NCBI GenBank assembly: GCA_013397935.1
Contig: VZRN01000756.1
Location: 380,655-444,654 of the forward strand
Reading direction: 5' to 3'
Source of the DNA: Dasyornis broadbenti
Lineage: Eukaryota; Chordata; Aves; Passeriformes; Dasyornithidae
DNA length: 64,000 bases
The notes under the pieces are model-generated. The model had not been told where the DNA came from. It did not search any database and saw nothing but the letters and a program-made list of their open reading frames with translations. A program made the translations under genes and the position numbers. Below are positions 27,601 through 42,600 of this stretch, piece by piece. Position 1 is the stretch's first letter, and each line of letters opens with the position of its first letter.

Positions 27601-30600
27601 TTGTATGTTGATTATATTAATGATAAAACACATAAAAGTGCAGAGACCATACATGGAAAGGGAAACAAAAAAGCACAATATAAACTTACCACATATTAGT
27701 TGCACTAAAATGAATCAACGTGCAAATGCTCTATATTAGTAATGTGAAAAATCTTGTCATTTTGCAGATATAAATCTGCATCTGGCTAATTCCATAATTC
27801 AAAGATTAGCATCATAGGCAAGGCAATTAAACAATCTATACACTCCAACAAAACTGATTAACCCAAGTAGACTGTAATTTCAGGTCCTAATACCATAAAT
27901 ATTGAAATAACAACCCTCCAACTACAAAGAGAAAAACCTTCCAAAAAACATTTCAACAATGTCTTAAAAGGCTAAAGACATTGCAGTAAAATTAAATGTT
28001 TAAATACTTACAAAAATAGTATTATTTTATGACTGAGGCCCCAAAGACATTTATGTATTTGGAGACTCTGATGCTCAAAAAATTAAGGAACTGCAATTAT
28101 CAAAGGGTTACTTAATTGTGAAGTTTCAAGAAAAAGATGAGGTAAGGAGCATTACATACTGAAACAGCTTCAGTGATGAGGCAACAATGAGGAAAGCAAA
28201 ACAGAAAACTTTAATACTATTGTGTATATTTCTATTTTATAACAGAGAAAGGTAATTAAATAATTAAAAAGATTTTCTTTGTCAGTAAGATTTATAAAAA
28301 CAGGTTTGGGGACAAAAATCATTCAAATTTAAAGTTTATTTTTACATATTTTGATCTTATCATAAGCAGTCAATACAGGAATGACTATCAGAAGATGACT
28401 ATGGCTAACCATACCATTTGGATCATAGCCTCAGTCCACAAGTGTGTTTCCAGTTCTACTGCTCTCTGCAGAAGGGTCCGCAGGATGTGCATCATAACAT
28501 CACAGTTCAGAATCCTCACCACGTTGCTGAATGCAGGACTGAAGTCTGGAGGAGGAGGTGGTGGCAATGCTAGAAAACAGATGTGCAAAGATAGCAATGA
28601 ACTGACATCCCACCCAAGACTACAGACAAAAGTAGAGAGAACAAACATATTAATTACAGTAAAATAAAAACTGGACCTTTAAATTAATAAAACCATACTG
28701 AAATACAATTGTTTGCCTAAGTCAACTTTCATCTTTGGCAAAACTAAGTACTTTTCGCAAGTTCTTATATAAAACACATGCAAGCTAAGTTAAACAATCA
28801 CAATTATTAGTTGTATCTGTAAAAGCAAATTTTCAATACTCTGTACTGCCTTATCCTTTACATATCACTATTAAACATAAAATGCGTGCTTTGTATCAGG
28901 TATAATGTTTTCAAGTAGTTAAGTGAAAGTGAGGAATGGAGCTTCCAGACTGTAGTGTCCCACACTACAGTGTCACATGTCTGGAGCTCTAAATTTTTCT
29001 GCTACTGGCATTCCAGTCATTTCTAGTTATGTACATTTTCTGACCTAATATTGGAGCTGTGTAATGTGGAATCTTGGCATCTACTAACAGCAGTTCATTT
29101 AACACCACAGCCTTTCCCTACCGGGAAGCACTGGCTTTTATCTTCTTTTGGTACCCAGATGCCTATTTTCAGATTGCTTCTTTTCAGAGCAGCTCTGTGA
29201 ATGCAGTGTCTCTGAAACTATCATTCTTTTAATAATTTAGACTGAATGAAGTTACTGACAAAGACAACAAAGCCACATTAAAGATTACACAGAAGTACCT
29301 GTAAGAAAACATGTAGCCTCAGGGGAACACACAACAATGTCAATAGATACCTTGGTATTTCAGAACCATACTGTGCAATTATATGAATGTGAATTTCTGA
29401 CAATGACATCTAAATTATTCCATTTTTAAAAATTTCTATGAAATTAATTTGCCTGGTAGCATTTTAAGCTGCCAGAGTGAAAATGATAAGGGGAAAAATT
29501 CAGAAGGTACTGTTGAAAATTCATATAAATGAACAGTGGAGGAAGAAATCAAATAATCCAAAACTCTTGTTTCCCCTTCATTAGTTTTCAGCTGTTGTAA
29601 TCCTCTGAGTTACTTATAACTGCAAAATTTTTTTTTCAAAGACAACGTGATTTCCAATTTAACTGTATCCATCCTAAATGACAAAGCCTATTTATTCTTT
29701 TTCAGTTCCGCAATTTTTACAACTGAAAGGAACCCAAAGTAAATAAACTCTAACCCTCTTAGGTATGAAATGCTGCAGTACCCTGATTGTACACAAAGAT
29801 CAAAATACACTTTAGAGTAGGAAGCAGATTAAGGTATTCACCTGGAATGGCAATCTGGGAAGAGCAAAATAACTACATCTGTTGCAACGCAGTAAAGAAG
29901 GTGATAGTTGAGTTTATTTCATTGTTCATTCTACTTATTTGTTCAGCTTACCAAGTCTTCCTTAAATCAACTCAATTAAATGCATGTGACTTGAATGGGT
30001 AAAAGTAAACTCAAAAAGGAAATAACATTTTTGTTACAATAGAAATGTGGGGGTTTATTGTTTTATATATTGATAGCTTATAAAAAATAATTCCTTAAAC
30101 GGACGTCTCATTCTTGTATTACAGAATAATATGAGCATTAGTTCCTGTGGCAACCTTCTCTACATGGCATTATTATGTCTCAACATTGTGCTAAAGAAAC
30201 TGCTCACAAAAATAAAACCTCTAAAACTTTTGCCTCTTAGTTACTCCACCATAAAATCTCTGAGTTTTTCATGGGTTCGTCAGATAGGTACTGCGTCATG
30301 TTTATTTCCCTACATGTAAATTAAATTTAAAATTCCGGATTTCCTATCTCTGATAAAGAAAAAAAGACAAAAGAAATACCAGTTACTAATTAATGATAAT
30401 TACTACAAACCAAAACAAATTTATTATGAATTTCACTATCCATTAAGTCCCAAAGCTCAGGATAGATACACAACTACATACACTAGCAAATTATCACATT
30501 TGTTGAATCATCAGTTTCAGAATTTTACCTTCATCCCTGTTTTCTTGTTTTCTTCTTTTCTTTTGTGTATGTTCAGCCTACAGAAAAAGGAGTGTTGTTG

Positions 30601-33600
30601 TATCAGCACCTCTACAGAAGCACACAATAAGATTAATAAAATAAGGAGAAATCCTACACTAGAAATAAGGCAAGATACATAGTGAACGCCTGGTTGTGTA
30701 CAAGAATTTTGTCTGAAATATGTTTAACAACATTGCATTTTGCATTTACATTTGTAGTAAAGATAAATAATTGGACATATCTACTTCCTCAATAAGAGTT
30801 ACAAAAGCAAAGTCTGGGGTTTCCCAGTGCAAAGATAATTCTTATCCCATTTTGTACTCAGCATAAAGAGTTAACAGAGTTAATACAAGTCGCCACAGGG
30901 GAAATACTAATGCAAACCATACCATGTCAATTTGTATTGACAATCTTAACATCATGAAACATTTAATTTTGAAGGTAGCCGCATATACTCTTTACCGAAT
31001 CAACTTCTTTAGATTGCATTAATTCAGCAAAATCCTTTAAACGTTGGTAAGTATGGACTATTTTTTTAACCTTGATGGAGAATCTTACACTTCTTACCTT
31101 GCTGTGCTGGGTCTTAGTGTAGTGATAAAAGAACATATTGAATTCTTTCAAACATTCATCTTTCAGTTCATAAACTCCATGGCCAGAGACACCTGGTTTC
31201 CTTACAGAGAGACATTTCACAACATACATATTAGTAATGTACATTCAGCACATCTTTGAATGTAAAGAAACATAATTTGTTTTCTAAGGAAGGAGGAACT
31301 GTAATGGTTGCTTCACTAACTGATTAAAAGCAGACAGTATCATTATGTGTCTTAAATTTTCAAGACAGGATTTACAAGAGTAAACAATCCAGAAGCAAAA
31401 TATTTCTAGTCTATACCATCTACAGCATGCCATATCGCCTTTGAAAATTCTTTTCAGCTGTATGGCTTAGAATTTCAGGCATTGGATGTTATTGTATAAA
31501 ATTCAATCCTTTCTTTAATCAAAGTACAAACAAGTAATACTTGCTACTTTCCAGCCAGTGAGATTTTTTTGAACTGTGCATATATAATTCCCAAAGTAAA
31601 ATTCCTACATACACCTAGAGTTGCTCTTAATTAGAACATAAACAAGCAAGCCACATAAAATTTAAAATAAGGTATATTAAAGTAACTAAAATGAGACATT
31701 TTTCTCACAAAAATAGCAGACATTTGAACTAGTTTTTTTCAACTACTACATTGATTGCTCTGCGTTTGCATACACATAAACACACATATATATATTTACA
31801 CATAAAATTAACTCTCCGAAAGAAAGGGGGAAAGTTTCAGAAATTTATCAACTAAGCAACGTTTACACCAGTTATTAGATGGTGATTGTCAAAGGCACAA
31901 TGAGTTGATAATGTTCATAATCATCTTTGAAACAAAATGGACTTTTGAAGATTCTCCCACTAGGACCTGAAATTACTAAACCCCTGAGATTCCTTAAACT
32001 GAATTTGAGGAAAGAGGGTGGCAAAGGGAGAGAAGCGGTGGCAGCTTAGGATATTCCACACACTTTTCTTTCCTACGCATATCTGCAAACATAGTTATTT
32101 CAAGACAGCAAAATAACAGCTGAAACAGACTGTGCAGTTCAGCTTGCTTAACCCAAATAATCTAAGAAATCTTATTTCACATTTGAGCTACTTATAAAAC
32201 AACATCAAGAACTTACTTAAACGTAGCCACTTTATCAATTACATTCTCCAAGCCAGTTTCATTGTTCTCCTGGTAAAAAATTTAGTTTGGGATAAATATA
32301 TAATGATTCAAATATCTTCAGTATTATGCTATGTGTAACAAAAATAAACAAATTTAGATAAATTCCCTGATTCATGAACTATTATATTTTGCCTGCAGTT
32401 AATCAGAAAGCAGATACTCATAATTAACAAGTTCCAAGGAAGCACCAAAGAGAGATAATACTTTAACTTAATAATGTAGAACTTCATTAATAACAGAGCT
32501 GATTTCTAGAAACAGATCAATGCTTACCCAACCTTAACAGAGGGAAAAACAGAGGTTTAGATATTTTAGAACAGTGAATGTAGATATTATGATATTTCAG
32601 GCTATTTAATTTAAAATAAAAATTTAGTGGTTTTTGCATTAATAATTGCTGGTTTTGAACACTTGCACAGACTATAAAATCTAATCCACGTCTTGCCTTT
32701 GCTTGAATCTTCAACAACTGGAACAGAATGGCAGGGAAATTTGTGTTTTCAAATAGACCTGTACAACACTTGACTTCAAATGGATCTGCACAGCTTAAAG
32801 TGATCAAAATTACAGGCTCGAACTTATTAATGGTTTTCAGGGCAGAATGGAACCCTGCTGCATCGTCCTACAAGGCCAAACCAGAAAATTTTGCAACTTT
32901 TCTTTTTGAGTCTAGGAGAATTACAGCTGGATATTCTAAAATCATTCACCTCTTAATCAAAAAGTGTAATTCCCATACAAGTCTTTTATAACCAATCCAT
33001 ACTTGAATCTATGACATTTACTTTTACATCAGTACGGTGTGTAAGCCACTTTGTCATGCCATTTTGTAATTCTCAAACCAACATTTAAGCTTTACATTAG
33101 AAATGCTTCCATATAAAGATAAGAAAGTTAAAGAAGAAGGACATAAAACAAGAAAAAGTAAACTAAGGTAAAAAGTAAATAAATCAAGACTCACATTTTC
33201 AGGCAAGGACTTGGTAATTGCACTGTGAGCCATTGGTTCAATACATAACAGATGGATGATTTCCCTCATTATAACATCTTCTTTTGTCACATTACTGATT
33301 CCAGGCACATATCTTTCCCCTGTCAGAGTGAACCAAAAGGAGAAAAATGGCAATATGACACGTATAAAGCAAATTTGAACTTTGCACCATAATAATAGTA
33401 TTGCTGGGATGTTTTGTTTTATAATCTTGCATTTGTCAGAAGCCTGTCCCAAGTGTCTGAGAGTTAAAATGTTTCTTAGCCTAGCTTCCTAACAAAATGG
33501 ACCAAGATGGGCACTTTTCACATTCTACTTTAATGTAAATTATGAAGTTATCTAATAGCTTTTTTCACTGTGCAATTCCTATTGCTTCCAGCTGACAAAT

Positions 33601-36600
33601 ACTTGTGTTACTGAATTATCTATTTAAAAGAGGCACTCATCAATCCTGTTAAAGTAATAATCCATTACTACAACAGAGAGAAATGAAACTTACCCACAAC
33701 GTATATGAGAATCTGTAACATCTCTTCTATTAAAACATTATATTGTTTAATCAAATCCTGCAAGAATTAGAGAAATCAGGTAAAAAAAGTGCAGAAAAAT
33801 GCATCCAGTAAATGGCACTGAGCTCAGCCTTTATCTCTACTACTTTGCTGAAGCACTGTAAGAAGAAACTTCTGGAACAAGCTGGAACAAGTGCCTGCTT
33901 CTGTAGAGGAGATATTATACAGCAACTGAAGTACAAGATTCACATGCAAGAAAAGAAACAACAGCTAAAAAAAGTACCCCAAATGAAGGGTTATATCAAA
34001 GTTCAAGCCACAAGAAGTAGTGTAACAACCCAAGAAACTTCCAACCAAAATAAAATCATATAACATGGCCTAAGAGACACAAAAATGCTATAGAGAAGTC
34101 ATTTACATGGATTTTGGTAGATGCCCTATGAAATAAAGGTCAAAGGGGACAAAACCTGCTTGCTAAATTTGAGGAAGCCTCTACAAATTCCAAATACACA
34201 GTATCTACCTAACCACTAGCTCCTGTCTTTACTGACTTCTAGTGTGGCCTTAAAAATGCAGTTATCAACAGCAATTGGTTTTTCTCATTGATGTTTCATA
34301 TACTCAAAGCTGACAAACTAAACAGCAAAAAAACTTGCTACTTACCTGATCTTTGGTGGGTTTGATCTTCTTGAAGGCATCAGCAAGCTCATATCTCTGC
34401 AGTATCAGCAGGAGGAACTGGTTTGGATCCATAAGAGATGCACCTATCTATCAAAAAACCCAAATTAATATGAGTATCACTTACTATTTCAAAATCATGC
34501 AAATTTAACTAATTTTTTTTAAATTACATAGAAATTTTATAACACAAGTACACAATGATTCAGAACATTATACCTGGAGCATGATGATGTCTTTATCATA
34601 CATTTCTTCTCTGCATTTAACATCCTGATAATAGAACACCTAAGAAACAGGAAAACAGAATAAGAGATACAAAGTAATGTACTACCAAATGTGCATCAGT
34701 TAATCTCTGAGGCTTTCTCAAACTGTACCAGATCTTCATTGAGTAAAGGCTGTATTTCTTTCAAAATAAATGTGTATTTTGATGGAAGTTAAAAAACTAC
34801 TTTTACACCTATCCAGAAAAAGTCTATGCCATAATTCACATCCCTTCCAAGAGGGCATAACTCAATGACTGCTACTGATTAAAGTCAAAACATCCTCCTT
34901 CTCCCACCCAGTTCTCAGAAGATCTTCTATAGAGATCTACCAATATTTACTTTGATTTCACCAAAGGGTCCTATGCAAGGTTAGCCGAGAATTTCTGCCA
35001 TCAAAGGAAGAGAAAAACCAAAAACACCACCCTAAAGTGAAGCCAAAGCAGGCAAATGTAAGGATCGGCTCTTCCCTTTACTTTTACTCTTGCAATAGAA
35101 GTCATAAGTATTAGAAAATGTTTGTATTCCCAGCATATGGTTCTCAAAAGTTTAGTATGAGACTAATATAGTTTAACTTTTGCATATAATAATTTGCATA
35201 CATCAAGAGGAACTTCTAACATTTTATATTATAAGCAAGAGTACTAACAAGTACTTACGCAATGGTTACAAGATCTGAAAATAGCTTACAAGTAGACACC
35301 AGTAATATTAATACTACTTCACAGAGTAAAAACCAGTTGTAATGGAGATGAAAATACTTAGCTAAGACAGGGAGGTAAGCCGTTGTTGAAGCTAGAAATA
35401 AAACCAAGTAACCTAAATTCCCACCTAAAAACCTTTCTGTTTACTGTAGAAGTGACCCCATAATCTCTCTCTGCACTGGAAGAACCCCTGGCAGCATTAC
35501 TGAGAAACCCTTGCAAACACTATTAGGATCAACTCGCCACTGAACACTGTAGGGAGTACCTGGCTTATCAAGGAGAGCCCATTCCTTCTCCACATCTCTG
35601 CAGCAACCTGAGCAACCAAGACAAGACATCGCAAAGGATATTCTACTAGCAGCTCCACTTGAAATTCTTCCTAGAATTTAAAAAAAGGAAAAAACAACAA
35701 AAAAAAAACCCACATAAGAATAAACCTGCCAGTAGTTTTGAAAGTTTAAGTCCTAGTGAACAAAGATACACTGACAGTTGAAAAAGAACTTGTATGTGTG
35801 CCATGAAAGTTAGAGGATATAGCTTTAGGCTTTTTTCTTCCCTGAGTGTAAATCACAAAAAGCATTTGGTGGGGAAAAAAAAAGACTCTTACAGGAGAAA
35901 CAAACTCATGCAATCTTGAGATGGCTCCAGTCTTGCTTAATCGTACATGAAGACCTACAAAATCAAGGAAGAAAAATCAGAAAATAAATTAAAATCAATG
36001 AAGGTTTTCCAACCCCTTCTAAACATTAACTAAATCATCTACAACTCAGAGAATTACGGAAAAAAGACCAAGTTTATTTAGGAAAGACTTCATACTTTTC
36101 CTTTTTATAAGATAAAAGATCTATTACATTATCACAACAGCTCTTACCAGTCTTACAATCCATTATTTTATGAACAAATTTATTCACTGAATGAATGAAT
36201 TAACACCATCTAAATTGAGATGCTATATAATATCAGTAAAATTTTTATTTCGCATTTAAATCATACATCAGTAGTAAATGAATTTCAAGACTACAAGGCT
36301 TAACAGATGGCATCTTGGTATCAAATGATGTGATAAAAAAATCCACAGATTATAACCTATGATTTCATTTGTATTCTACAGAAAGCACCAATCATCCACT
36401 GCTGCAGTCCTTTGTATTCTGTCTGGAAACCTGTCCTGGCATGGTACAAACATAGGTCTTTTGGCAGGAGCATTTTAAGAGTCCTAAGGTATATGTGGCT
36501 GGAAAATAAATTCAGGACACAGTAATAATGGACATTTAGCTGGACAAAGTAGGCAGAAGGAAAAACAGAACCACAAATAGTCCAGAGGAAACTAACGATC

Positions 36601-39600
36601 TCCTTAAAAAGAAAAATTTTTCCTTCTTGCCTGACTTCTCTCTCCCTTTAAAAAGACATCCTCCAACCTCCACAGCAAAAGCTATTTTGAGAAAAACCTT
36701 CCCTTAGTGGGACATATGCAGAACACATCTTCCTGATCATGAGAATGTCAGAAAGTCAGAGAGCAATTGATCTGTGAAGCACTTAATCCAAATGTTTTCT
36801 TCAGTGAAGAAATAGAGAGGGATGATAAACATGGTTTAAACAGCAATCAAAACACATCACCTACCAGCAAGAGTCCTAGACAGTGGCAAATGTATGCTGA
36901 CAGGATCTGCAGACACTCTGTAAGGTCTGCTCTCCAGGGTATGGCCACACAAGTGAAATACTGTCTTTTCCCGAGAGCGGCCATTTGTGCTGCACCTCAT
37001 CACAGCTTTATGGCATTCTCTGTAAGACCTGAGCAACAGCTCCTCCTAGAATTTCAAATAAATGCATAGGTTATATTTAAAAATTATGCAATCCATCCTC
37101 TCTCTCTTTGTCACACTGCAGACTAATTCTTTCAGACCAATTTTTTTGTGGAGAACTATATTGAACAATAGTGGGCTTTTTTAAGGGCTGCAATTTTGAA
37201 AGCCCTCAGGAAGATTCATAAAAGACATGCATGCAAGAATCCCAGACAACTGATATACTTACATCACAGGCACACCACTCCTGGAACATCAAAAGAATGT
37301 TCTTGAGCTGCATCTGTATGGCAATAGCTGCTTCCCAGTCAGGGTCCACCTCAATGTGCTGACCAATCTGTCTTTTTATCTCCTCCATTCCCTGAAATGG
37401 ATAATCCCACAAAATACTCTGTCTAAATCAGTGATCACAGGCTTAACATAACACAAAATTCCACAATCAAAAGGTAGAATACATGTAGCTAAATCTGATG
37501 AGTATTACTTCTATACACATGACTTCTTCACCCACACAAAACAGGGATTGAAGAATTTACCATCATAATTGCATGTTTATACCCACAATATTGTTCTGGG
37601 AAAAAAAAGAAGCTGTAATCTCTTTACAACAGAATATTAGAAAAAAATTATTCAAATGTATTGTACCTGCATACAAGTTAGAATCCTTAGGAAAGAAATG
37701 AATCCTTCTAAAAAACGCTCCCTCAGACGATCTGTCCACACTGTAGGCTTGCTGACTAAGACATATCTGTTGCCAAAAAAAATATTATCATACTTTGCTC
37801 AGACTTCTCTTCTGCTTATGCTTATATTTCAAGTATTCTTGAAATACAATTGTTTTCAATTATTTTGATATAATCAATTACATCATCAAATTACATCACC
37901 CTCTGCATCTTAAACTACTCAGAAAATTTCCCCAAATACTGGAACTACTAGTAGCTTGGTGTGACTCCACCATTGGAAATTAACAGATTTTTTGTAATTT
38001 CAAGGTATTTGGGGTGGTTTGCTTTTACATTACTCAGTTTATTAGAGCAATTTGGTACCTGTAAAAGTAGAAAACCCTATGCAGATAAGCATAATACAGC
38101 TTTCCCAGAATGGTAACAAATAGGAGACAAATTTCCCATATTATCTTACAGTAGATGTATTCTATTTATTAATGTAAATATTATATGTAACTAGATAATT
38201 GAAAAGCAAAAACTGTTTATATACAATGTAGTTTTGGTATTTTAAAATTTTAAGTTTCCACTGAAAAATATTAAAATTTTACATATGTTTTTGAGGGGTT
38301 TGAGTTTGGTTTTAAAGCAGTTTTATCATCAGACTCTGAATTGAAACACCTCATTGTACTACCAATTTTTTCAGAGCTGCTCTTGCTTTTCAGCCTTACA
38401 CTTACCTGAGGTCATATATTACTGCATATACCCGATTCAGTTTGTCCTGACTGTAGCCTTGGAAGTTGAACTTGTCATTTTTGTCTAGGTATTCTGGAAG
38501 CACTTCTAGGAGTGTCTCTGTAATGGTGGTGATTACATTTTGCTCTTCAATAAGATGTCGGGCCTGCAAGAACAAAGTGAAATTTTTTTCTTCCCAGTTC
38601 TGTTAAATGTTTTCACCAAAATATTTTTTCCTTTGATTCCAATCTTTCCGATTACAAATTATTTTAAGCTTTTGCAAAGAGCCCAAGACAAAATATCTCC
38701 CACAGTATATATTATATAGGAACACAACTGCTATCAATTTTGTATGTTTGTTCAATTCTGACAGCATCTATATAACAGATATGCTATTTTTTTCTTGAAA
38801 GATCACATAGAAAAGAATTTTTACATTAGTACTTCAGCCACTAAACATATAAACTTTAAAATTTCTAGATATACTTCCCCCCATAAGATTAAAAATACTT
38901 CAGCCCCACAAAAAGTTTTTTAACCACTTTTTACCCCCTTGCCCTGTTCTTAAAGTCACATAGGAAGGTAAATGTGAACAGCAAATAAATACACCAAGTT
39001 AATGCAGAGAACAATGTGCCAAGAACTTACATTTCTTTGCATTCCTTCTATGTTCTGTAATGAATTTTCACATCAATTGAAGTCCCTGCCTTCTGCCTTC
39101 ATATTGGCCTTAACAAATCTCGAAATCATTCATATTCAACCCAGCAATGCACGAAGACTCCCCACCAAATACAACAATCTGCAAAGGTGGCACTGCTAGC
39201 AATTCTCAAACTTATTTTACATCTCTAGCAGAGACAGGCTGTACATACCAGAGTAGGTACGGTGAACATCTGAACTGAGAGTGCTGTCACAGAGAGAACT
39301 CTGTCATGATCATCACTGATGTATTCTTTTTGCAATGCCTTGTAATACTAGAAAAAGAGAATATTGGGGATATGAAACATTTTACTTTTTTATTTACAAG
39401 AATTACATCTCACTGTGCTTCTTCCAGTTAATCGAAGCAGTTGCAACAAAAACAGCACAATGTCCTCAATGCACTAAAGCAACTCAATACGGTCCCACTG
39501 CCTCAATATTGAAGATAAGGACAAATTTAACTGATCTGCCAGATTGGAACCGAAATCTTTTTCTCCTACAACCAATATTCCTCAGAAAAAGTATTAAATA

Positions 39601-42600
39601 TCTGGAAAAAATCCATAAAGACAAACTTATTATAAAACAAGTCTTCCTTCTGCTGTGAACTGCATGGATAGTTATTCAGCAAATGTCTGTAAAAGACATG
39701 TACAATGAGTAATGCATGTCTTTGTCTGCTTTTTTTCAATCCAGAGAAAATAATGAAGTATCAATCATCTATCAGAATTAAAAAGTCTCACCCTAAACCA
39801 AAAACATTTCTTAATTATTGTATCTAATTTTCAAGAAGAAAGGCCAATTTCAGTTGCAGTTCATGTGGCATTTCAAAATATACACAAAATACTAACAATA
39901 CAGCATTCAAACGAGCATATCCGTACACGATTCTAAGGAATAAACCAGTGACATGGGAATTAATTAACTGCACTCCATAAAGGCTGAGCTAGTTATTGAA
40001 GCTCTGCTTGCTTAAAATTCGTTATTTATATTGAAACTATTTTCAGTTTGGGGGAAAATTTCATAAAGCTAGCACAAATTCATAGTATAAAACTAAATAA
40101 CCATTTACCTTCACAAATTCCACAGCAAAAAGTTTTTTGTATTCCATTTCCATGAAAAAACTACTGAAGATAAGTTCATGAAGAACCTTCCTTGCCCCTG
40201 CAAAGAGCCAATACAATGCATGTCATTTTGTTGTACTAAGATGCAGCTTTTTGTGGAAACAAGGAACTAATTACTAAACTATAATTAAAAATCATTAAAA
40301 GCCTTGAAATGGTTATAAAGTACATAACGAAGTTATAAATTGTTTTTCAGCTTTTGACATTTATTGCTATGTATTTAAAACACAGGGTAAGCATGAAGTC
40401 CAGTTGCATTTTGGAAAAAGATTCTTCAAGATATATAACGCGGAGAAATTGAGGGGGCAAATATATACCCCAAATATAAATTAGCTCAGCTGTAAAAATT
40501 GAGGCTGTATGAAAACCATAATATAAAAACCACGAAGAAATGTAATTCTACATGCTTAGCACTTACATTTATCTATATGTTACACACATGAAAAATTAAT
40601 TTGCCTCCTCATTTTATAGCAACATCAATACACGAACCTTTATGAAGTTTTGCATCCCATAGCATCAACTTGCTTATAAAACATGGCTTTTCAGATCCAG
40701 CCTCTTCTTTGAGACATATTTGACAGAAGATCTGGCGAAAGTCACCTGTAGGGGAGAACCACTCATTTGTACAAGAATGTTTCAATAATTAAACTATATG
40801 ACACAAGAAAATTAGAATGACAGAATTCTGTTCCTTAAGAGAAGGAAAAAAGAAGGCACTTAAGTAGGAATTACTTTAAACATTTTTTCTCAATGAACAT
40901 ACTCCCACATACTCTTTACCTTACTAATTTCTTCCTACTATTCTTACCTACTTAATTTAATAAATTCTATGATGCAGAAGAGTATTTTAAAATGGAAATA
41001 ATTTAGACAGCTTTGCAAAGCAGATCCATAAGAAGCCTGTGCTATGTCAGCACAGAAATGCACAGGGCTAGGCAAGTCTGTGCTGGTCACTGCCTCAGGC
41101 CTTAAAAGTCAGGGTTTTTTTGTAGAATTTCAGGGATTTTTATATTTTCTTCCACCTATCAGTAAACACAGTAGTTAAAGTAGTTTTGAGGATCAACATA
41201 TCACAGTCACCCATGGTTTTTAACATTCAAAAATGAGGATTTATGTTACCAATTTTAAAAGGAAAAGTGAAGAGTCATGAATCAAATTCCTGACAACCTG
41301 GAAATAAACATTATTAAATGTTTCGTGATCCATGTTCTACCACTAGAAACAAAATCATGAAAAGAACAGGAACTACCAGACCACAAAAGAGTTCCAGCTG
41401 AGTACAGAACATCAGGCTCATAAAGCCTCTATGCATACAATCCAGAAGAAAGACAGGAATGTTTGACTTCAATCTCAGTAGTTAAAGACTCTCCTAAGAC
41501 ATATATAAGTATCTGTTAACTTATCTGGACAAAAATAAAACTTTCACTAGAAACTTTGAAATAAACCACACTCAAAAATTTGTACCAATTAAAAGAACTG
41601 TCTGAGGAATTCAGAACAGCAAGAAAATATCACTGGCAAAATAAATACAAACTTGAAAAGAACAGAACACTAAAATTTGTAACACTGTAAAGAATTACAA
41701 TAGGGTAAAATTCTGATCTATGTATTTCAAGGGAAAAATCAGCAAATGTTCAGAAAAAATGAGAAGAAATTCACTCTATTAACAAAGCTTACAATGGGGC
41801 TGAAGTAGACCACTAGATTTACCTATCAAGAAGGAGTATAAGGAGTGAGTATAGCTTAATCTATGCATAGTTGTACTGTGTGGAGAAATTTTATAATGGC
41901 TTTACTGTCACAAAATAGGTATGAAAGAAGCATTACCAAATCAAAAGTACATTGATTCAGAAATCTTCTTTAAAACCATAAGCATCATCAAACCTCAGGA
42001 CAATGTTTGGAAGCTTCAGTCAGACTTTCCCCTACTAGACTATCTTTTAAATTAAGGTTTTAATTTGCTTGTTTTATTGACACTTTCTAATGAATCACAG
42101 CTATCAAATCTGAAGCAGAAATTTACGCAGAGGACGTACGTTTTCACTGATAGAGATGCTCTACGGCTTTCCATCAGCACTGAGGAGAGCAGCTTTCAAG
42201 TAAAGGAGTCACAAACTGAGTGTTATATGATGTTGAAAGTGAGAATAATAAAACTTTGAGACAGTAATCAATCAGGGAAACATTTATTTCAACAAGAAGG
42301 AATAAAAAAGTACTGTTATTCATAACCTCACTAATGGATATCAGTACCCATGCTATTGTATGATTTTTCTAATTAGGAAGAACATGAAAGTATTTTAATT
42401 AAGGGAATATCATATATAACACTGCCAGATTCATTCAAATACTGACATGGCATTATTGTAACAAAACCTTGTAATGCTTACTTGAATAGCTCATGAGTTT
42501 GTTCAACCAAGAACCAAGGCGCAAGGCAAACTTCTGGTGTGCCATAACATCAGCATGCAGAACCTCCACATGGAGTGGTCGTTGAGAAACATTTTCAGAA

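Noticed and set aside
35441..35629. Minus-strand frame with many Cys (MSCLGCSGCCRDVEKEW)
   Set aside because: It is the wrong reading frame of exon 17; the proper frame gives LRCLVLVAQV and EMWRRNG.
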